A stretch of 44,086 bases of DNA from Planctomycetaceae bacterium (GTDB lineage Bacteria > Planctomycetota > Planctomycetia > Planctomycetales > Planctomycetaceae): the NCBI GenBank assembly GCA_014762625.1, contig JABURQ010000158.1:2501-46586 (forward strand), read 5' to 3'. Below are positions 9,801 through 17,193 of the stretch, piece by piece. Positions within the stretch are counted from its first letter, which is position 1, and each line of letters opens with the position of its first letter. The translations under genes and the position numbers were made by a program. Below the pieces are notes generated by a model that did not search any database, was not told the DNA's origin, and saw nothing but the letters and a program-made list of their open reading frames with translations.

Positions 9801-10277
9801 TCGGTCCGAGTTGTGCTACAGATTCTGAACGCCCTTCCGACGGCCTTTATCGGCGGCGTGATGGCCCTTGTCCTGACGAATCAATCGCTGACCGTGGCCA
9901 GTCTGGTCGGTTTTATCTCGTTGGGCGGGATTGCTGTTCGGAACGGAATTTTGCTGGTCACTCACTATTTCCATTTAATGCAACATGAAGGTGAAGAGTT
10001 CAACAAGGAGATGATCCTTCGCGGGAGTCTGGAACGACTGGCTCCCGTACTGATGACCGCCTTGACCGCGGGGATCGGATTATTGCCGCTGGTTGTTGGA
10101 GGACAGGAGCCGGGACGAGAAATTCTGTATCCGGTGGCGACGGTAATTCTCGGTGGGCTGGTGACTTCCACCTTCTGCGAATTTCTGATTCATCCCGGCC
10201 TGTTCTGGCAGTTCAGCGGACAGGACGCGGTGAAACTCACACAAATGGAAGATTCCGAAGAACACATTCACCCCTGA
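6831..10277 (+). CDS. Heavy-metal RND efflux pump, CzcA/CusA family
   Basis: The inner-membrane proton-driven transporter has 1,148 residues; the family is usually near 1,040. The start is typical (FALRYRMLVLVTS; MPIDVFPDLDRPRV), as is TM4 with GELVDDAIVDVEN near residues 495-507, whose acidic residues belong to the proton relay. The C-terminal half repeats the fold (RNGILLVTHY near 1035). Extra length comes mainly from residues ~146-237, between GQIVVAGIY and LRTMSDWVIRP, in the first porter domain. It overlaps no neighbour and forms an operon with the adaptor. Metal specificity (Co/Zn/Cd or Cu/Ag) cannot be read from the sequence. No outer-membrane channel gene is nearby. Confidence 0.93.
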   Translation: MLNAIIRFALRYRMLVLVTSIAMLVYGSFLATRMPIDVFPDLDRPRVIILTECPGLATEEVETLVTLPIEIALLGANGVQDVRSQSTAGLNVIYIEFDWDTDIRAARQTVQERLRTLGNTLPEGIVPQMTPPSSIMGQIVVAGIYRRQGPDSGELYPIADSGLLAEITPEKPDDITVWNPIVRNSPEQWEEVAVDQWNWIISTSDEDFLDQGDSRQALVTINENDYLVDFPSDESRQLSLRTMSDWVIRPRILKVTGVAEAFILGGDRKQYQVRIDPTALLEYGVSLQEVEQALAESNINTSGGFAVKGETERPIRILGRLGPEPYRVLKELRQIPIKYNRERSILLGQVAHIVEGAEFKRGDGSVNGRPGVVFTIVKQPHVDTRKLTDRLETVFRESEESLTADIVINPELFQLRNFIDRGIFNVGEALVIGATLVIIILFLFLLNFRTTFITLTAIPLSLVITTLVFRILGYISGTALSINVMTLGGLAVAMGELVDDAIVDVENIFRRLKENNALEKPRPAIQVVYEASKEIRSAIVFGTAVVILVFLPLFALSGVEGRLFTPLGVAYIISILASLAVSLTVTPVLSYYLLPQAKSTHAEQDGLLLRSMKRVASYLIRFSMAWPTFLLLLTWIAVAFAGVQMAQLGRNFLPEFDEGSVQINVTLPPGSSLDASNRSSALIDSKLRDMQKTESNPDGAILNFVRRTGRAEMDEHASPVNAGEYILSMNPASHQDRDEIIKRLLDELTEEVPGISIEVEQPLAHLISHMVSGVYAQIAIKIFGDDLDTLQQLSEEVKSTIQTIDGITPPVIEPIRQTEELHIRLRADDLAFYGVTRAYVANVVQTALQGEVVSQVLEGQRRFDLLVRLEENYRTDYANLGRLRIDLPEERGQIELRELADIGPGAGPNAVNRENARRRMVIRCNTQDRDLASAVNEIQKRVNDQVELPEGYFIEYGGQFESQQRATRTIIVLAGASVIGMFVVLMILFPSVRVVLQILNALPTAFIGGVMALVLTNQSLTVASLVGFISLGGIAVRNGILLVTHYFHLMQHEGEEFNKEMILRGSLERLAPVLMTALTAGIGLLPLVVGGQEPGREILYPVATVILGGLVTSTFCEFLIHPGLFWQFSGQDAVKLTQMEDSEEHIHP

Positions 10278-10350
10278 TTGTTGCCGCCAGAAGAGCGACT
10301 TCGGTCAGATTCACTATCGACTTTTTTTACTCAAATCGAAGGAGACAACC

Positions 10351-11247
10351 ATGAAGATGACACATCGGTTATCTACAACGTTTGCCATTCTGCTTTCTCT
10401 CGCACTCTTCACCGGGTGCAATGGCAGATCGGAGTCCACAACCTCGGATGGTTCCGGCGCACAGGCCGAATCGGAGCACGGTCACGACCACGAAGGGGAC
10501 GGAGGACATGGGCATGGCGCAGGTCCCCACGGTGGAACGCTGGCTGACTGGGGAGGCGGAGCGTATCACGTCGAATTCACCGTCGATCACGACAAGAAAC
10601 AGGCCACGGTTTACGTTCTCGGCAGCGACGAAAAAACCCCGGAGCCGATCAACACCGAGAAGATTTTATTGACCATCAAGGATCCACAACTCCAAACGGA
10701 ACTCATGCCCGAACCGTTGGACGGGGAAACCGAGGAGAATTGTTCGCGATTTGTGGGGACACACGACGGTCTCGCCACCGTGATGGAGTATGAGGGAACG
10801 ATCAGTGCCGCAGTTGACGGGACTCCCTACGCCGGGAATTTCAAGGAAGAAGCTCATGGAGGCCACGGCCATTCCCACGGCGACGGCGATGCCCTGGTCT
10901 GGGAAGGTGAGCCGAAAATGCACGCCGGTCTGGTCATTAAGCTCGGCCATCATGGCAAACATCTGCATGCAGGGGAAGAAGTGGAGCCAGCCGTATCGAT
11001 CACTCGTGACGGCGAAGCGGTCAGCGATGCGAAAGTCTTCAATGCCTTGGTTAGTGAAGACGGTAAGACTGTCCTCGCCGAGGAAGTCCCCACGGTTTAT
11101 GAGCCGGAAACCCCCGAAGAACCGGCTCATTACGCTCAAGGTGGATTGATGATTCCTGCCGATGCCGAAACCGTGGCCATTCGTTTTCGGATCATTGCTC
11201 CGGACGCTGAGGAAGTGACTTACGACGTGCCGATCGCCGTGGAATAA
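10351..11247 (+). CDS. His-rich lipoprotein of the metal-efflux locus
   Basis: The 298-residue protein has a lipoprotein signal with lipobox LFTGC (Cys at residue 23) and AAGGAG upstream of its ATG. Three His clusters follow: residues ~42-60 (HGHDHEGDGGHGHG), ~170-178 (HGGHGHSHG) and ~195-205 (HHGKHLH). Between them are beta-rich segments, and the last ~100 residues resemble an immunoglobulin-like periplasmic domain. It lies 73 bases after the CzcA-like gene, in the same direction. A metal-buffering or metal-donating role for the pump is inferred. I know of no named family. Confidence 0.78.
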   Translation: MKMTHRLSTTFAILLSLALFTGCNGRSESTTSDGSGAQAESEHGHDHEGDGGHGHGAGPHGGTLADWGGGAYHVEFTVDHDKKQATVYVLGSDEKTPEPINTEKILLTIKDPQLQTELMPEPLDGETEENCSRFVGTHDGLATVMEYEGTISAAVDGTPYAGNFKEEAHGGHGHSHGDGDALVWEGEPKMHAGLVIKLGHHGKHLHAGEEVEPAVSITRDGEAVSDAKVFNALVSEDGKTVLAEEVPTVYEPETPEEPAHYAQGGLMIPADAETVAIRFRIIAPDAEEVTYDVPIAVE

Positions 11248-11274
11248 TCTTCGACTACAGAGAGGAGAGACGCT

Positions 11275-11607
11275 ATGTGGTGGAGAGCAGTCATCGCGGG
11301 TCTGGTGGTGGCGGGTGTGTCGGAATTGGCCGACCGCCTGCCGCGACTCGGCGCGCTCCTGTTGACGTTACCGATTGTCAGCCTGGTAGCCTTCATTGCC
11401 GTCTGGCAAAAAGATCAGGATCTGTCGGTGGTGTCGCGTCTGGCCCGCGAGACTCTCATCCTTGTCCCCCTGGGGCTTCCGTTCTTCGTTCCGCTCGCCT
11501 TGAGCGACCGCCTCGGCATCAACTTCTGGGTCGCCTATCTTCTGGGACTCGCCCTCGCTGCGAGTACGATCGGCCTGTGGTTCTGGCTGGGACCGAAATC
11601 ATTGTAG
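11275..11607 (+). CDS. Small membrane protein, DUF3147-like
   Basis: The 110-residue protein has four hydrophobic helices with short loops (about 3-20, 27-45, 60-80, 86-106). GAGGAGAG lies just ahead of the ATG. The pattern of a GLVVAGVSELADRLPRLGALL start and a LPIVSLVAF segment fits the DUF3147 family of small inner-membrane proteins of unknown function. It is 27 bases after the His-rich lipoprotein and probably the last gene of the metal-efflux operon. The family call is from memory. Confidence 0.7.
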   Translation: MWWRAVIAGLVVAGVSELADRLPRLGALLLTLPIVSLVAFIAVWQKDQDLSVVSRLARETLILVPLGLPFFVPLALSDRLGINFWVAYLLGLALAASTIGLWFWLGPKSL

Positions 11608-11673
11608 TAACTCCCCTGTTTGACAACGAACCGGTGTCAGGTAGAGAGTTCGATCTATGGCAATTTGATTTTT

Positions 11674-11708
11674 GTGAGTCGTCAGTGGTTCGTGGTCAGT
11701 TGCTGGAA
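11674..11708. repeat. Heptamer-periodic tract, five units
   Basis: Five 7-base units lie in register: GTGAGTC, GTCAGTG, GTTCGTG, GTCAGTT, GCTGGAA. The first four share G-T at positions 1-2 and a G or T core, so the tract is degenerate but periodic. It differs in sequence from the second tract 120 bases further on. Confidence 0.55.
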
Positions 11709-11829
11709 ACAAATTTCGGTCCGTTCAAGACATAGGTGCGATTGCGCTCAACAGAGAATCGCAGAGAAAGGCTAAGCATCTTCTTAGCGCACTCGCTCTC
11801 GCGAGTTTGCTCGCCAAGCGGCTGATTTC

Positions 11830-11885
11830 GCCAACCAGCTAACGACCAGACAGCTAGTTGCTAATTGCCAGTTTCTAGTTTCTGA
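11830..11885. repeat. Heptamer-periodic tract, eight units
   Basis: Eight consecutive 7-base units in perfect register: GCCAACC, AGCTAAC, GACCAGA, CAGCTAG, TTGCTAA, TTGCCAG, TTTCTAG, TTTCTGA. The later units share T-T-N-C-T/C-A. The 7-base period with drifting sequence is the hallmark of short tandemly repeated heptamers. Confidence 0.7.
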
Positions 11886-12169
11886 CACCACTGACTTCAA
11901 GATGGCTACCGCCTTCGTCCTTGATCCTCGCTGACCGCTCGGCGGACTCAGTTGCTCCCTAAACAGTACACAAAAACAAATTCTGCGCAAGATGTGAAAA
12001 ATCGGGTCAAAAACGATCGTTTTCCACTCGCGTTTTGAACTTTGCAACTTGAGGTCTTGCAAAAAGCCAAAGTTCTAAAACCTCGGGAGTTTTCAACAAA
12101 ACAGCGGAATTCTTTCTGAACACGGAAAACATGTTTCGACACCCGATGGAGGGGCGTCAGCCGTGGGGA

Positions 12170-13801
12170 TCACGCGGCTTCCGGACTGACAGCGGGAGCC
12201 TCAACCTCGCCGGTATCGGCGAACCGATCGACGATCGCACAGCCGCAGGAATCGCTCCAGACGTTCACCGCCGTCCGGCCCATGTCGAGCACCCGGTCAA
12301 CCGCGATGATGATTCCCTGGGCTTCCAGCGGCAGGCCGACCGCCTGTAGCACGATCGCCATCATCACCAGTCCCGCGTGTGGAATTCCCGCCGCTCCGAC
12401 ACTCGCCAGCAGGGCAGTGATCGCCACCATCACTTGCTGCGCGAGTCCGAGTTCGGAACCGGGCATCGCCTGGGCAATGAACAGCACGGCGACCGCTTCG
12501 TAGAGAGCCGTACCGTCCATGTTGATCGTCGCCCCCAACGGTAACACGAACGAACTGGTTTGATTGGAGACGCCGGCCCGCTTTTCGACCGAGGTCATCG
12601 TGAGGGGGAGGGTGGCATTCGAGGAGGCGGTGGAAAACGCCGTCATCAGGGCCGGGGACATCGCGCGGGCAAACTCGAGGGGCGATCGTTTACCGACGAA
12701 CTTTACCAGCAACGGCAGGATGACCACCGCATGCACCAATAGCGCCAACGCGACCGCCAACATGTACCAGGCGAGGGTTTGAAAGATTTCCAGTCCCTGC
12801 GTCGAGGTGGCATACACCATAAACGCCAGCACGCCGATCGGAGCCAGCGCGATGATCGCCATGGTGAGGTTCATCATCACATCAAAAAAGGACTGGAAGA
12901 AGCTGCGGAGCGTCTCGGCGCTTTTCCCTCCCGTGAAGATGATGAAAACTCCGAACAGAATGCTGAAGGTAATGATCGAGAGAAAATCCCCGGCGGCCAG
13001 CGACTGCACCGGATTGGAGGGAATCATGTTATTCAATAAACCCAGGAACACTCCGGAGAGCGATTCGTTCTCTCCCGCCACCATCTCGCCACCGCCGGGG
13101 AGGACCGCCCCGACTCCCGGATTGATCAGATTAACCATCAAAATCCCGGTCGTGATGGCGAGGACGGAGGTCGAGAAATAATAGAGCAAGGTGCGACCGA
13201 ACATGCGACCGAAGCGGCTGGTTTCTCCTAAACCGGCCACCCCCGTCACGAGGGAGGAGACGATCAGCGGTATGGTGATCATTTTGAGCAGACGCAGGAA
13301 CAAATCCCCGACGTACTTCGACGCAGCCGTCAGTTTGCGTCCGGTTCCGCCCCCATGCTCCTCATACAATGGTTTCCATTGAAAGGGAAGCTCGGACGCG
13401 GAGGCCGCCGAGAAGGAACTGACCGCCGACCGCTGCGACTGATTTCGGGCATAGCGGACAATGATTTGCGTCGGCTCTTCGACGATATAAATACTCGGTT
13501 CGGTCACCTCGAACTCGAGCGGTTCGCCGGTCCATTCTTCCGCGAGTGACGGGAAACCACGTTTGAGTCGGTCGACGGAATCGAGAGTTTTTTGAAAATA
13601 GACGGTTCCGGATTCGCCCGTTTCGGTTAACACGATCGATTCCCCGTCACCGGGAACGAGCGTCCCGCGGATCGGATCGGAAATCGGAATTTCTCCCGGA
13701 TTGATCAACAGACCGATGACGGTTCCGATGATCAAAGCGATCAAAATCTGAATATGCAGAGGGATCTTTTTCTTGTCGTTCGTGTCCGGCGACTCATTCA
13801 T
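12170..13801 (-). CDS. Dicarboxylate/amino-acid:cation symporter (DAACS family)
   Basis: The 543-residue inner-membrane carrier belongs to the GltP/DctA family, usually ~420-440 residues. It takes up C4-dicarboxylates or acidic amino acids with H+ or Na+. Signatures are the serine-rich re-entrant loop with SSNATLPLTM (about 400-410) and the core GATINMDGTALYEAVAVLF (about 433-452). TM1 is at residues 13-34. It is followed by an unusual hydrophilic insert at ~36-155, before the normal TM2 segment (KYVGDLFLRLLKMITIPLIV). The ATG has GAGGGAAG upstream. The substrate cannot be told from the sequence. Confidence 0.93.
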   Translation of the reverse strand: MNESPDTNDKKKIPLHIQILIALIIGTVIGLLINPGEIPISDPIRGTLVPGDGESIVLTETGESGTVYFQKTLDSVDRLKRGFPSLAEEWTGEPLEFEVTEPSIYIVEEPTQIIVRYARNQSQRSAVSSFSAASASELPFQWKPLYEEHGGGTGRKLTAASKYVGDLFLRLLKMITIPLIVSSLVTGVAGLGETSRFGRMFGRTLLYYFSTSVLAITTGILMVNLINPGVGAVLPGGGEMVAGENESLSGVFLGLLNNMIPSNPVQSLAAGDFLSIITFSILFGVFIIFTGGKSAETLRSFFQSFFDVMMNLTMAIIALAPIGVLAFMVYATSTQGLEIFQTLAWYMLAVALALLVHAVVILPLLVKFVGKRSPLEFARAMSPALMTAFSTASSNATLPLTMTSVEKRAGVSNQTSSFVLPLGATINMDGTALYEAVAVLFIAQAMPGSELGLAQQVMVAITALLASVGAAGIPHAGLVMMAIVLQAVGLPLEAQGIIIAVDRVLDMGRTAVNVWSDSCGCAIVDRFADTGEVEAPAVSPEAA

Positions 13802-13824
13802 GGCATCGTCTTCCCTCTGTCAAT

Positions 13825-13856
13825 AAAAACGGCCCGCGAAGCGACTCCGCAGGCCG
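13825..13856 (-). terminator. Rho-independent terminator after the Gfo/Idh/MocA gene
   Basis: On the minus strand CGGCCTGCGGA pairs with TTCGCGGGCCG around loop GTCGC (stem about 11 bp, two G-U pairs) and runs into TTTTT. It lies 20 bases past the stop codon of the oxidoreductase gene and just before the symporter start, so it separates the two genes. Confidence 0.8.
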
Positions 13857-13876
13857 GTCGAATACATTCGTCGTGA

Positions 13877-15076
13877 TCAACTCCGACAGGCGTCGTGCTT
13901 GAGCGGCAACCAGGCACCGTTATCCGCACTCGACGCGACGGACTGCTGAATGAAGTTCATCCCATCCACACCATCATACACGTTGGGGTAAATCGTATCG
14001 CGAGTTTCGAAAGATTGTCCGGTGGCGCGTTTGATCATGTTGTCGTACGCAAAGCGATAGACGTTCGCAAAAGCCTCAAAGAAGGCCTCGGGATGTCCCG
14101 CCGGCAAGCGACAGGCCGCGGCTCCCATCTCATTCATATGAGGAGCATTCGGATCGCGCGTGTACAACGCATGCGGCTTGCCGTTTTGTCGAAAGACCAT
14201 CTGGTTCGGCTCTTCCTGACGCCACTGAATCGCGCCTTTGGTGCCGTCAACTTCGATGAAGAGGTCGTTTTCGCGACCGTGGGAGATCTGGCTCGCTGTC
14301 ACAGTTCCCAAGGCCCCGTTTTCATAACGGATGACGGCGTGTCCGTAATCGTCAAGAGAGCGACCTTCCACGAAGATCTTGAGGTTAGCGGAGATTTCGG
14401 ATGGGATCAAACCGGTCATGTAACGACCGAGGTTATAGGCGTGGGTTCCGATATCACCGAATCCGCCCGCTGCTCCCGACTTGGAGGGATCAGACCGCCA
14501 GGCGGCCTGTTTGTTGTCTTCCTGTTCGAGCCGCGAACGCAACCACCCCTGGATATAATTCGACCGAATCGCCTGAATCTCCCCGAGTTCACCGTTCATG
14601 ATCATCTCGCGTGCTTGTCGCACGAGAGGGTAACCGGTGTAATTATGGCTGACGGCAAATACCACTCCGGTTTCTTCCACAATCTTCGCCAACTCTTCCG
14701 CCTGAGCCAGATCGAATGTCATCGGTTTATCACAAATGACGTTAAACCCACCTTGTGCCGCTTTTTTCGCGATATCAAAGTGAGTGTGATTGGGAGTCGC
14801 TACAGAGACAAAATCGACTCGGTCACCTTCCGGACGGGCTGACTCCTTTTCGACCAGTTCGTCGATGGAGGTGTAAGCGCGGTCTTCCGGGATATCGTAT
14901 GATGGCGCGGAGGCTTTCGCGCGTTCGGGATTACTCGACAATGCACCCGCAACCAGTTCGGCTCGGTTATCGAGAATGGCGGCGGTCGCATGGACACGTC
15001 CGATGAACGAACCTTGCCCACCTCCCACGAGTGCCATTTTGAGTTTACGGTTCAGTTCCCCGTTGGTTGTCTCCAT
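13877..15076 (-). CDS. Gfo/Idh/MocA family oxidoreductase
   Basis: The 399-residue NAD(P)-dependent sugar or cyclitol oxidoreductase has an N-terminal Rossmann fold: MALVGGGQGSFIG at ~14-26, VDFVSVATPNHTHF near 87-100, and VICDKPMT near 113-120, the family's EKP-like motif in the form DKP. A C-terminal substrate domain follows, including GGFGDIGTHAYNLGRYMTG near 203-221, whose Asp and His are the usual catalytic positions. GAGGA precedes the ATG. There is no signal peptide, so it is cytoplasmic. The substrate is not predictable. It has its own terminator downstream. Confidence 0.93.
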   Translation of the reverse strand: METTNGELNRKLKMALVGGGQGSFIGRVHATAAILDNRAELVAGALSSNPERAKASAPSYDIPEDRAYTSIDELVEKESARPEGDRVDFVSVATPNHTHFDIAKKAAQGGFNVICDKPMTFDLAQAEELAKIVEETGVVFAVSHNYTGYPLVRQAREMIMNGELGEIQAIRSNYIQGWLRSRLEQEDNKQAAWRSDPSKSGAAGGFGDIGTHAYNLGRYMTGLIPSEISANLKIFVEGRSLDDYGHAVIRYENGALGTVTASQISHGRENDLFIEVDGTKGAIQWRQEEPNQMVFRQNGKPHALYTRDPNAPHMNEMGAAACRLPAGHPEAFFEAFANVYRFAYDNMIKRATGQSFETRDTIYPNVYDGVDGMNFIQQSVASSADNGAWLPLKHDACRS

Positions 15077-15338
15077 GTCTGATCATCCTCGTCTAGAAAT
15101 GCCAATCTGAGTGTGAAAGTCGTCCATCAACCTCACCAGGGCACAATGATTGGCCCCAGCGATGGACTGACTTAGGATAAACGGCAAGAATCGCAAAAAC
15201 AACCACCCGTTCACCGGACTGCACCGGGGTGAAACCTAAGTTTTCAGTCAATTCAAAGATGAATCTGGAACATTCGATAAACAGCGGATAGCATGAACCT
15301 GAACTTCGAAACTTCGGCGGGATCAAGGAGCTGAGACC

Positions 15339-15848
15339 ATGCAAAGTTCGAGCTTGACAAAAATCCTCTGTGCCGGGTTAGGAATGACCTTCGGTATCTT
15401 TGCGAGCCAATTCTGGCCCAGCGAAACTGTCTCGGGAGAGACCGCTGATCGCAACGACCACCTGACGATGTTGACCGTCCCGACCGGCACAAGAGAAGGG
15501 GATGTAGAAAGCATCTTCACTCTGAATTACCAAACCGGACAATTAGTCGGCGCGACGCTGGACCCTAATACCGGACGCTTCACCCGCTTCTACCGTCGGG
15601 ACATCAAACCCGACTTCGGCGTGAGTCCCCAAGCCAAACCGCTGTATACGATGTCTGCTGGAACGGTGCCGTTTTCCCGCACCGGAAAGATCCAGGCAGC
15701 CGATGGCGTCCTCTATATTTCGGAACTCAATTCAGGGCAAGTGGCTGCATACGCATATCCCTTTAGCCCTTCGGACAAAGTTCTCCCGACGATGCCGATC
15801 GGGCTGCTGGATGTTTTCGCTTTTCGGGAAGTGAATCCCGCGAACTGA
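15339..15848 (+). CDS. Small exported protein of unknown function
   Basis: The 169-residue protein starts at an ATG with AAGGAG eight bases upstream. An N-terminal hydrophobic segment (residues ~8-26) is a signal peptide or anchor. The rest is beta-rich: DHLTMLTVPTGTREGDVESI, TLNYQTGQLVGATLDPNTGRF and a C-terminal GVLYISELNSGQVAAYAYPF. The pattern of monitored quantity plus turn (YQTGQLVG, NSGQVAAYA) suggests a small single-domain beta protein, but I recognise no family. Its neighbours (divergent oxidoreductase, convergent sigma factor) give no functional hint. Confidence 0.75.
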   Translation: MQSSSLTKILCAGLGMTFGIFASQFWPSETVSGETADRNDHLTMLTVPTGTREGDVESIFTLNYQTGQLVGATLDPNTGRFTRFYRRDIKPDFGVSPQAKPLYTMSAGTVPFSRTGKIQAADGVLYISELNSGQVAAYAYPFSPSDKVLPTMPIGLLDVFAFREVNPAN

Positions 15849-15863
15849 TTGCGTCAGGCGAAT

Positions 15864-15896
15864 AAAAAAACTCCCTCGATCTGAAATCGAGGGAGT
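15864..15896 (-). terminator. Rho-independent terminator of the sigma-factor gene
   Basis: A perfect 11-bp stem ACTCCCTCGAT/ATCGAGGGAGT with a 5-base loop is followed on the minus strand by TTTTTTATT. It lies 32 bases past the sigma-factor stop. It also sits just past the convergent exported-protein gene, but the T-run is only on the minus side. Confidence 0.9.
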
Positions 15897-15928
15897 GATG
15901 AATCTGACTGAAACTTGAGGCAGACGAA

Positions 15929-16771
15929 TCAAACGAGTTCGCCGTTAAGACTGCGAGCCAATCGCTTAAGAATGGTAGCTTCGATCTGACGGACTCGCTC
16001 ACGTGTCAGTCCGAGTGTTTCGCCGATCTCCTTAAGCGTCATTGGTTCCGTGTCATCCAACCCGAATCGCATTTTCAGAATCGCCGCATCGCGAGGATCC
16101 ATTTCTTCCATCAATTGGTAGACATGTTTGAGATTGTCATTCTCGATCATCTCTTCCTGGGGGGCTTTCACACGCTCATCAGGGACGAGATCTCCGAGCG
16201 ACAGCCCCTCATCGGAATTATCAGACGATTTGGGAGTAGAATTATGAAGCTTGATCGCCTTCTTGATAATTCTCAGCTTCTTTTTGGAGATATCGAGCTT
16301 CTTGGCAATTTCTTCGTGGGTCGGTGTTCGTCCTAATTCGTCCTGCAGGTGGGCCGACATCTTCCGCCATTTCGACAATAACTCAACCATATAAGCGGGA
16401 ATACGAATCGTCTTGGCCGAGTTGACGATGGATCGCTTGATCGACTGTTTGATCCAGTAACTGGCGTAAGTACTGAAACGGGTATTCATCGTGGGATCAA
16501 ATCCCTCGACAGCACGCATCAGTCCAAGATTGCCTTCCTCGATCAGATCTTGAATCTGTAAGCCTCGACCTGTGTAAGAGCGGGAGATATTAACGACCAG
16601 TCGAAGATTCGCGCGAACCATACGGTCGCGAGCCTCCAGATCACCCGACTGAACTCGATAGGCGAGCTCTTTTTCCTCATCGGCTGTTAGCAGAGGAGTT
16701 TGATTGATCTCTCGAAGATAAGTCTCCATAGGGGATTGGACAGACTTCGAACGAGTTCGAGTTGCTTGCAT
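15929..16771 (-). CDS. RNA polymerase sigma factor, sigma-70 group 2
   Basis: The 280-residue primary-like sigma factor lacks region 1.1. Region 1.2 is at ~13-45 (METYLREINQTPLLTADEEK). Region 2 is at ~50-118 with LRLVVNISRSYTGRGLQIQD, DLIEEGNLGLMRAVEGFDP and the -10 recognition stretch RFSTYASYWIKQSIKR. Region 3 is at ~120-200 and region 4 at ~222-278, with LKEIGETLGLTRERVRQIEA as the -35-binding helix-turn-helix. Its length and lack of a non-conserved region make it an alternative (RpoS/SigB-like group 2) factor rather than the housekeeping sigma. A strong terminator follows. Confidence 0.95.
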   Translation of the reverse strand: MQATRTRSKSVQSPMETYLREINQTPLLTADEEKELAYRVQSGDLEARDRMVRANLRLVVNISRSYTGRGLQIQDLIEEGNLGLMRAVEGFDPTMNTRFSTYASYWIKQSIKRSIVNSAKTIRIPAYMVELLSKWRKMSAHLQDELGRTPTHEEIAKKLDISKKKLRIIKKAIKLHNSTPKSSDNSDEGLSLGDLVPDERVKAPQEEMIENDNLKHVYQLMEEMDPRDAAILKMRFGLDDTEPMTLKEIGETLGLTRERVRQIEATILKRLARSLNGELV

Positions 16772-17136
16772 GGATGTTCCGTTGCTGAAAGATTTTCGCT
16801 ATGAACCAATTTTTCTGTCGACAAAGCGGCAAACTCCGTGTTTACCTTTCCATCCTGTTGCTATTGTCTCCAGACGCAAACGGCCATCCATCCTGCGGCC
16901 TATTTCAATTATCGGATGATAGGTTTGCTATATCGAATCGAACTTTCAGGGAGTTTCTTCTTGACGAGAAAAAAAATTCCAAAGTTGTGATTTTAAGGGG
17001 AGTGCTGATCAGCCCGGATATACCCACCATTCTCCCTACATTACTTAACGATCAGATCTTTCTCAGCCTCGAAAATCTGTGCAACCTTGCTGGAAGAAAA
17101 AGTACATAAGTTATACAAAATTCACACTTTACAAAT
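16772..17136. other. 365-bp AT-rich intergenic region
   Basis: This region lies upstream of the sigma-factor gene and downstream of rpsA and must hold the sigma-factor promoter on the minus strand. I see no convincing -10/-35 pair. A plus-strand ORF of 102 codons (16801-17109) spans it but has no ribosome binding site and no family resemblance, so I leave it out. Confidence 0.5.
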
Positions 17137-17166
17137 AAAAAAGGGCTGGTTGACCAACCAGCCCTT
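17137..17166 (-). terminator. Rho-independent terminator of rpsA
   Basis: A perfect 11-bp stem AAGGGCTGGTT/AACCAGCCCTT around a 4-base loop is followed on the minus strand by TTTTTTATTTG. It lies 27 bases beyond the rpsA stop codon. Confidence 0.92.
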
Positions 17167-17193
17167 CGGGTCTTTGATCAATATAAAACGTGA

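Larger units (their letters stand above)
11608..12169. other. 562-bp intergenic region with heptamer repeats
   Basis: This is the gap between the convergent DUF3147-like and symporter genes. It has no credible ORF and no clear rho-independent terminator. It contains two heptamer-periodic tracts (11674-11708 and 11830-11885) and a short hairpin ACTCGC/GCGAGT near 11787-11802 with no T-run. The remainder is unremarkable. Confidence 0.6.

Noticed and set aside
16801-17109. 102-codon ORF between the sigma factor and rpsA
   Set aside because: No ribosome binding site, mixed composition, no family resemblance, and it overlaps the likely sigma-factor promoter.
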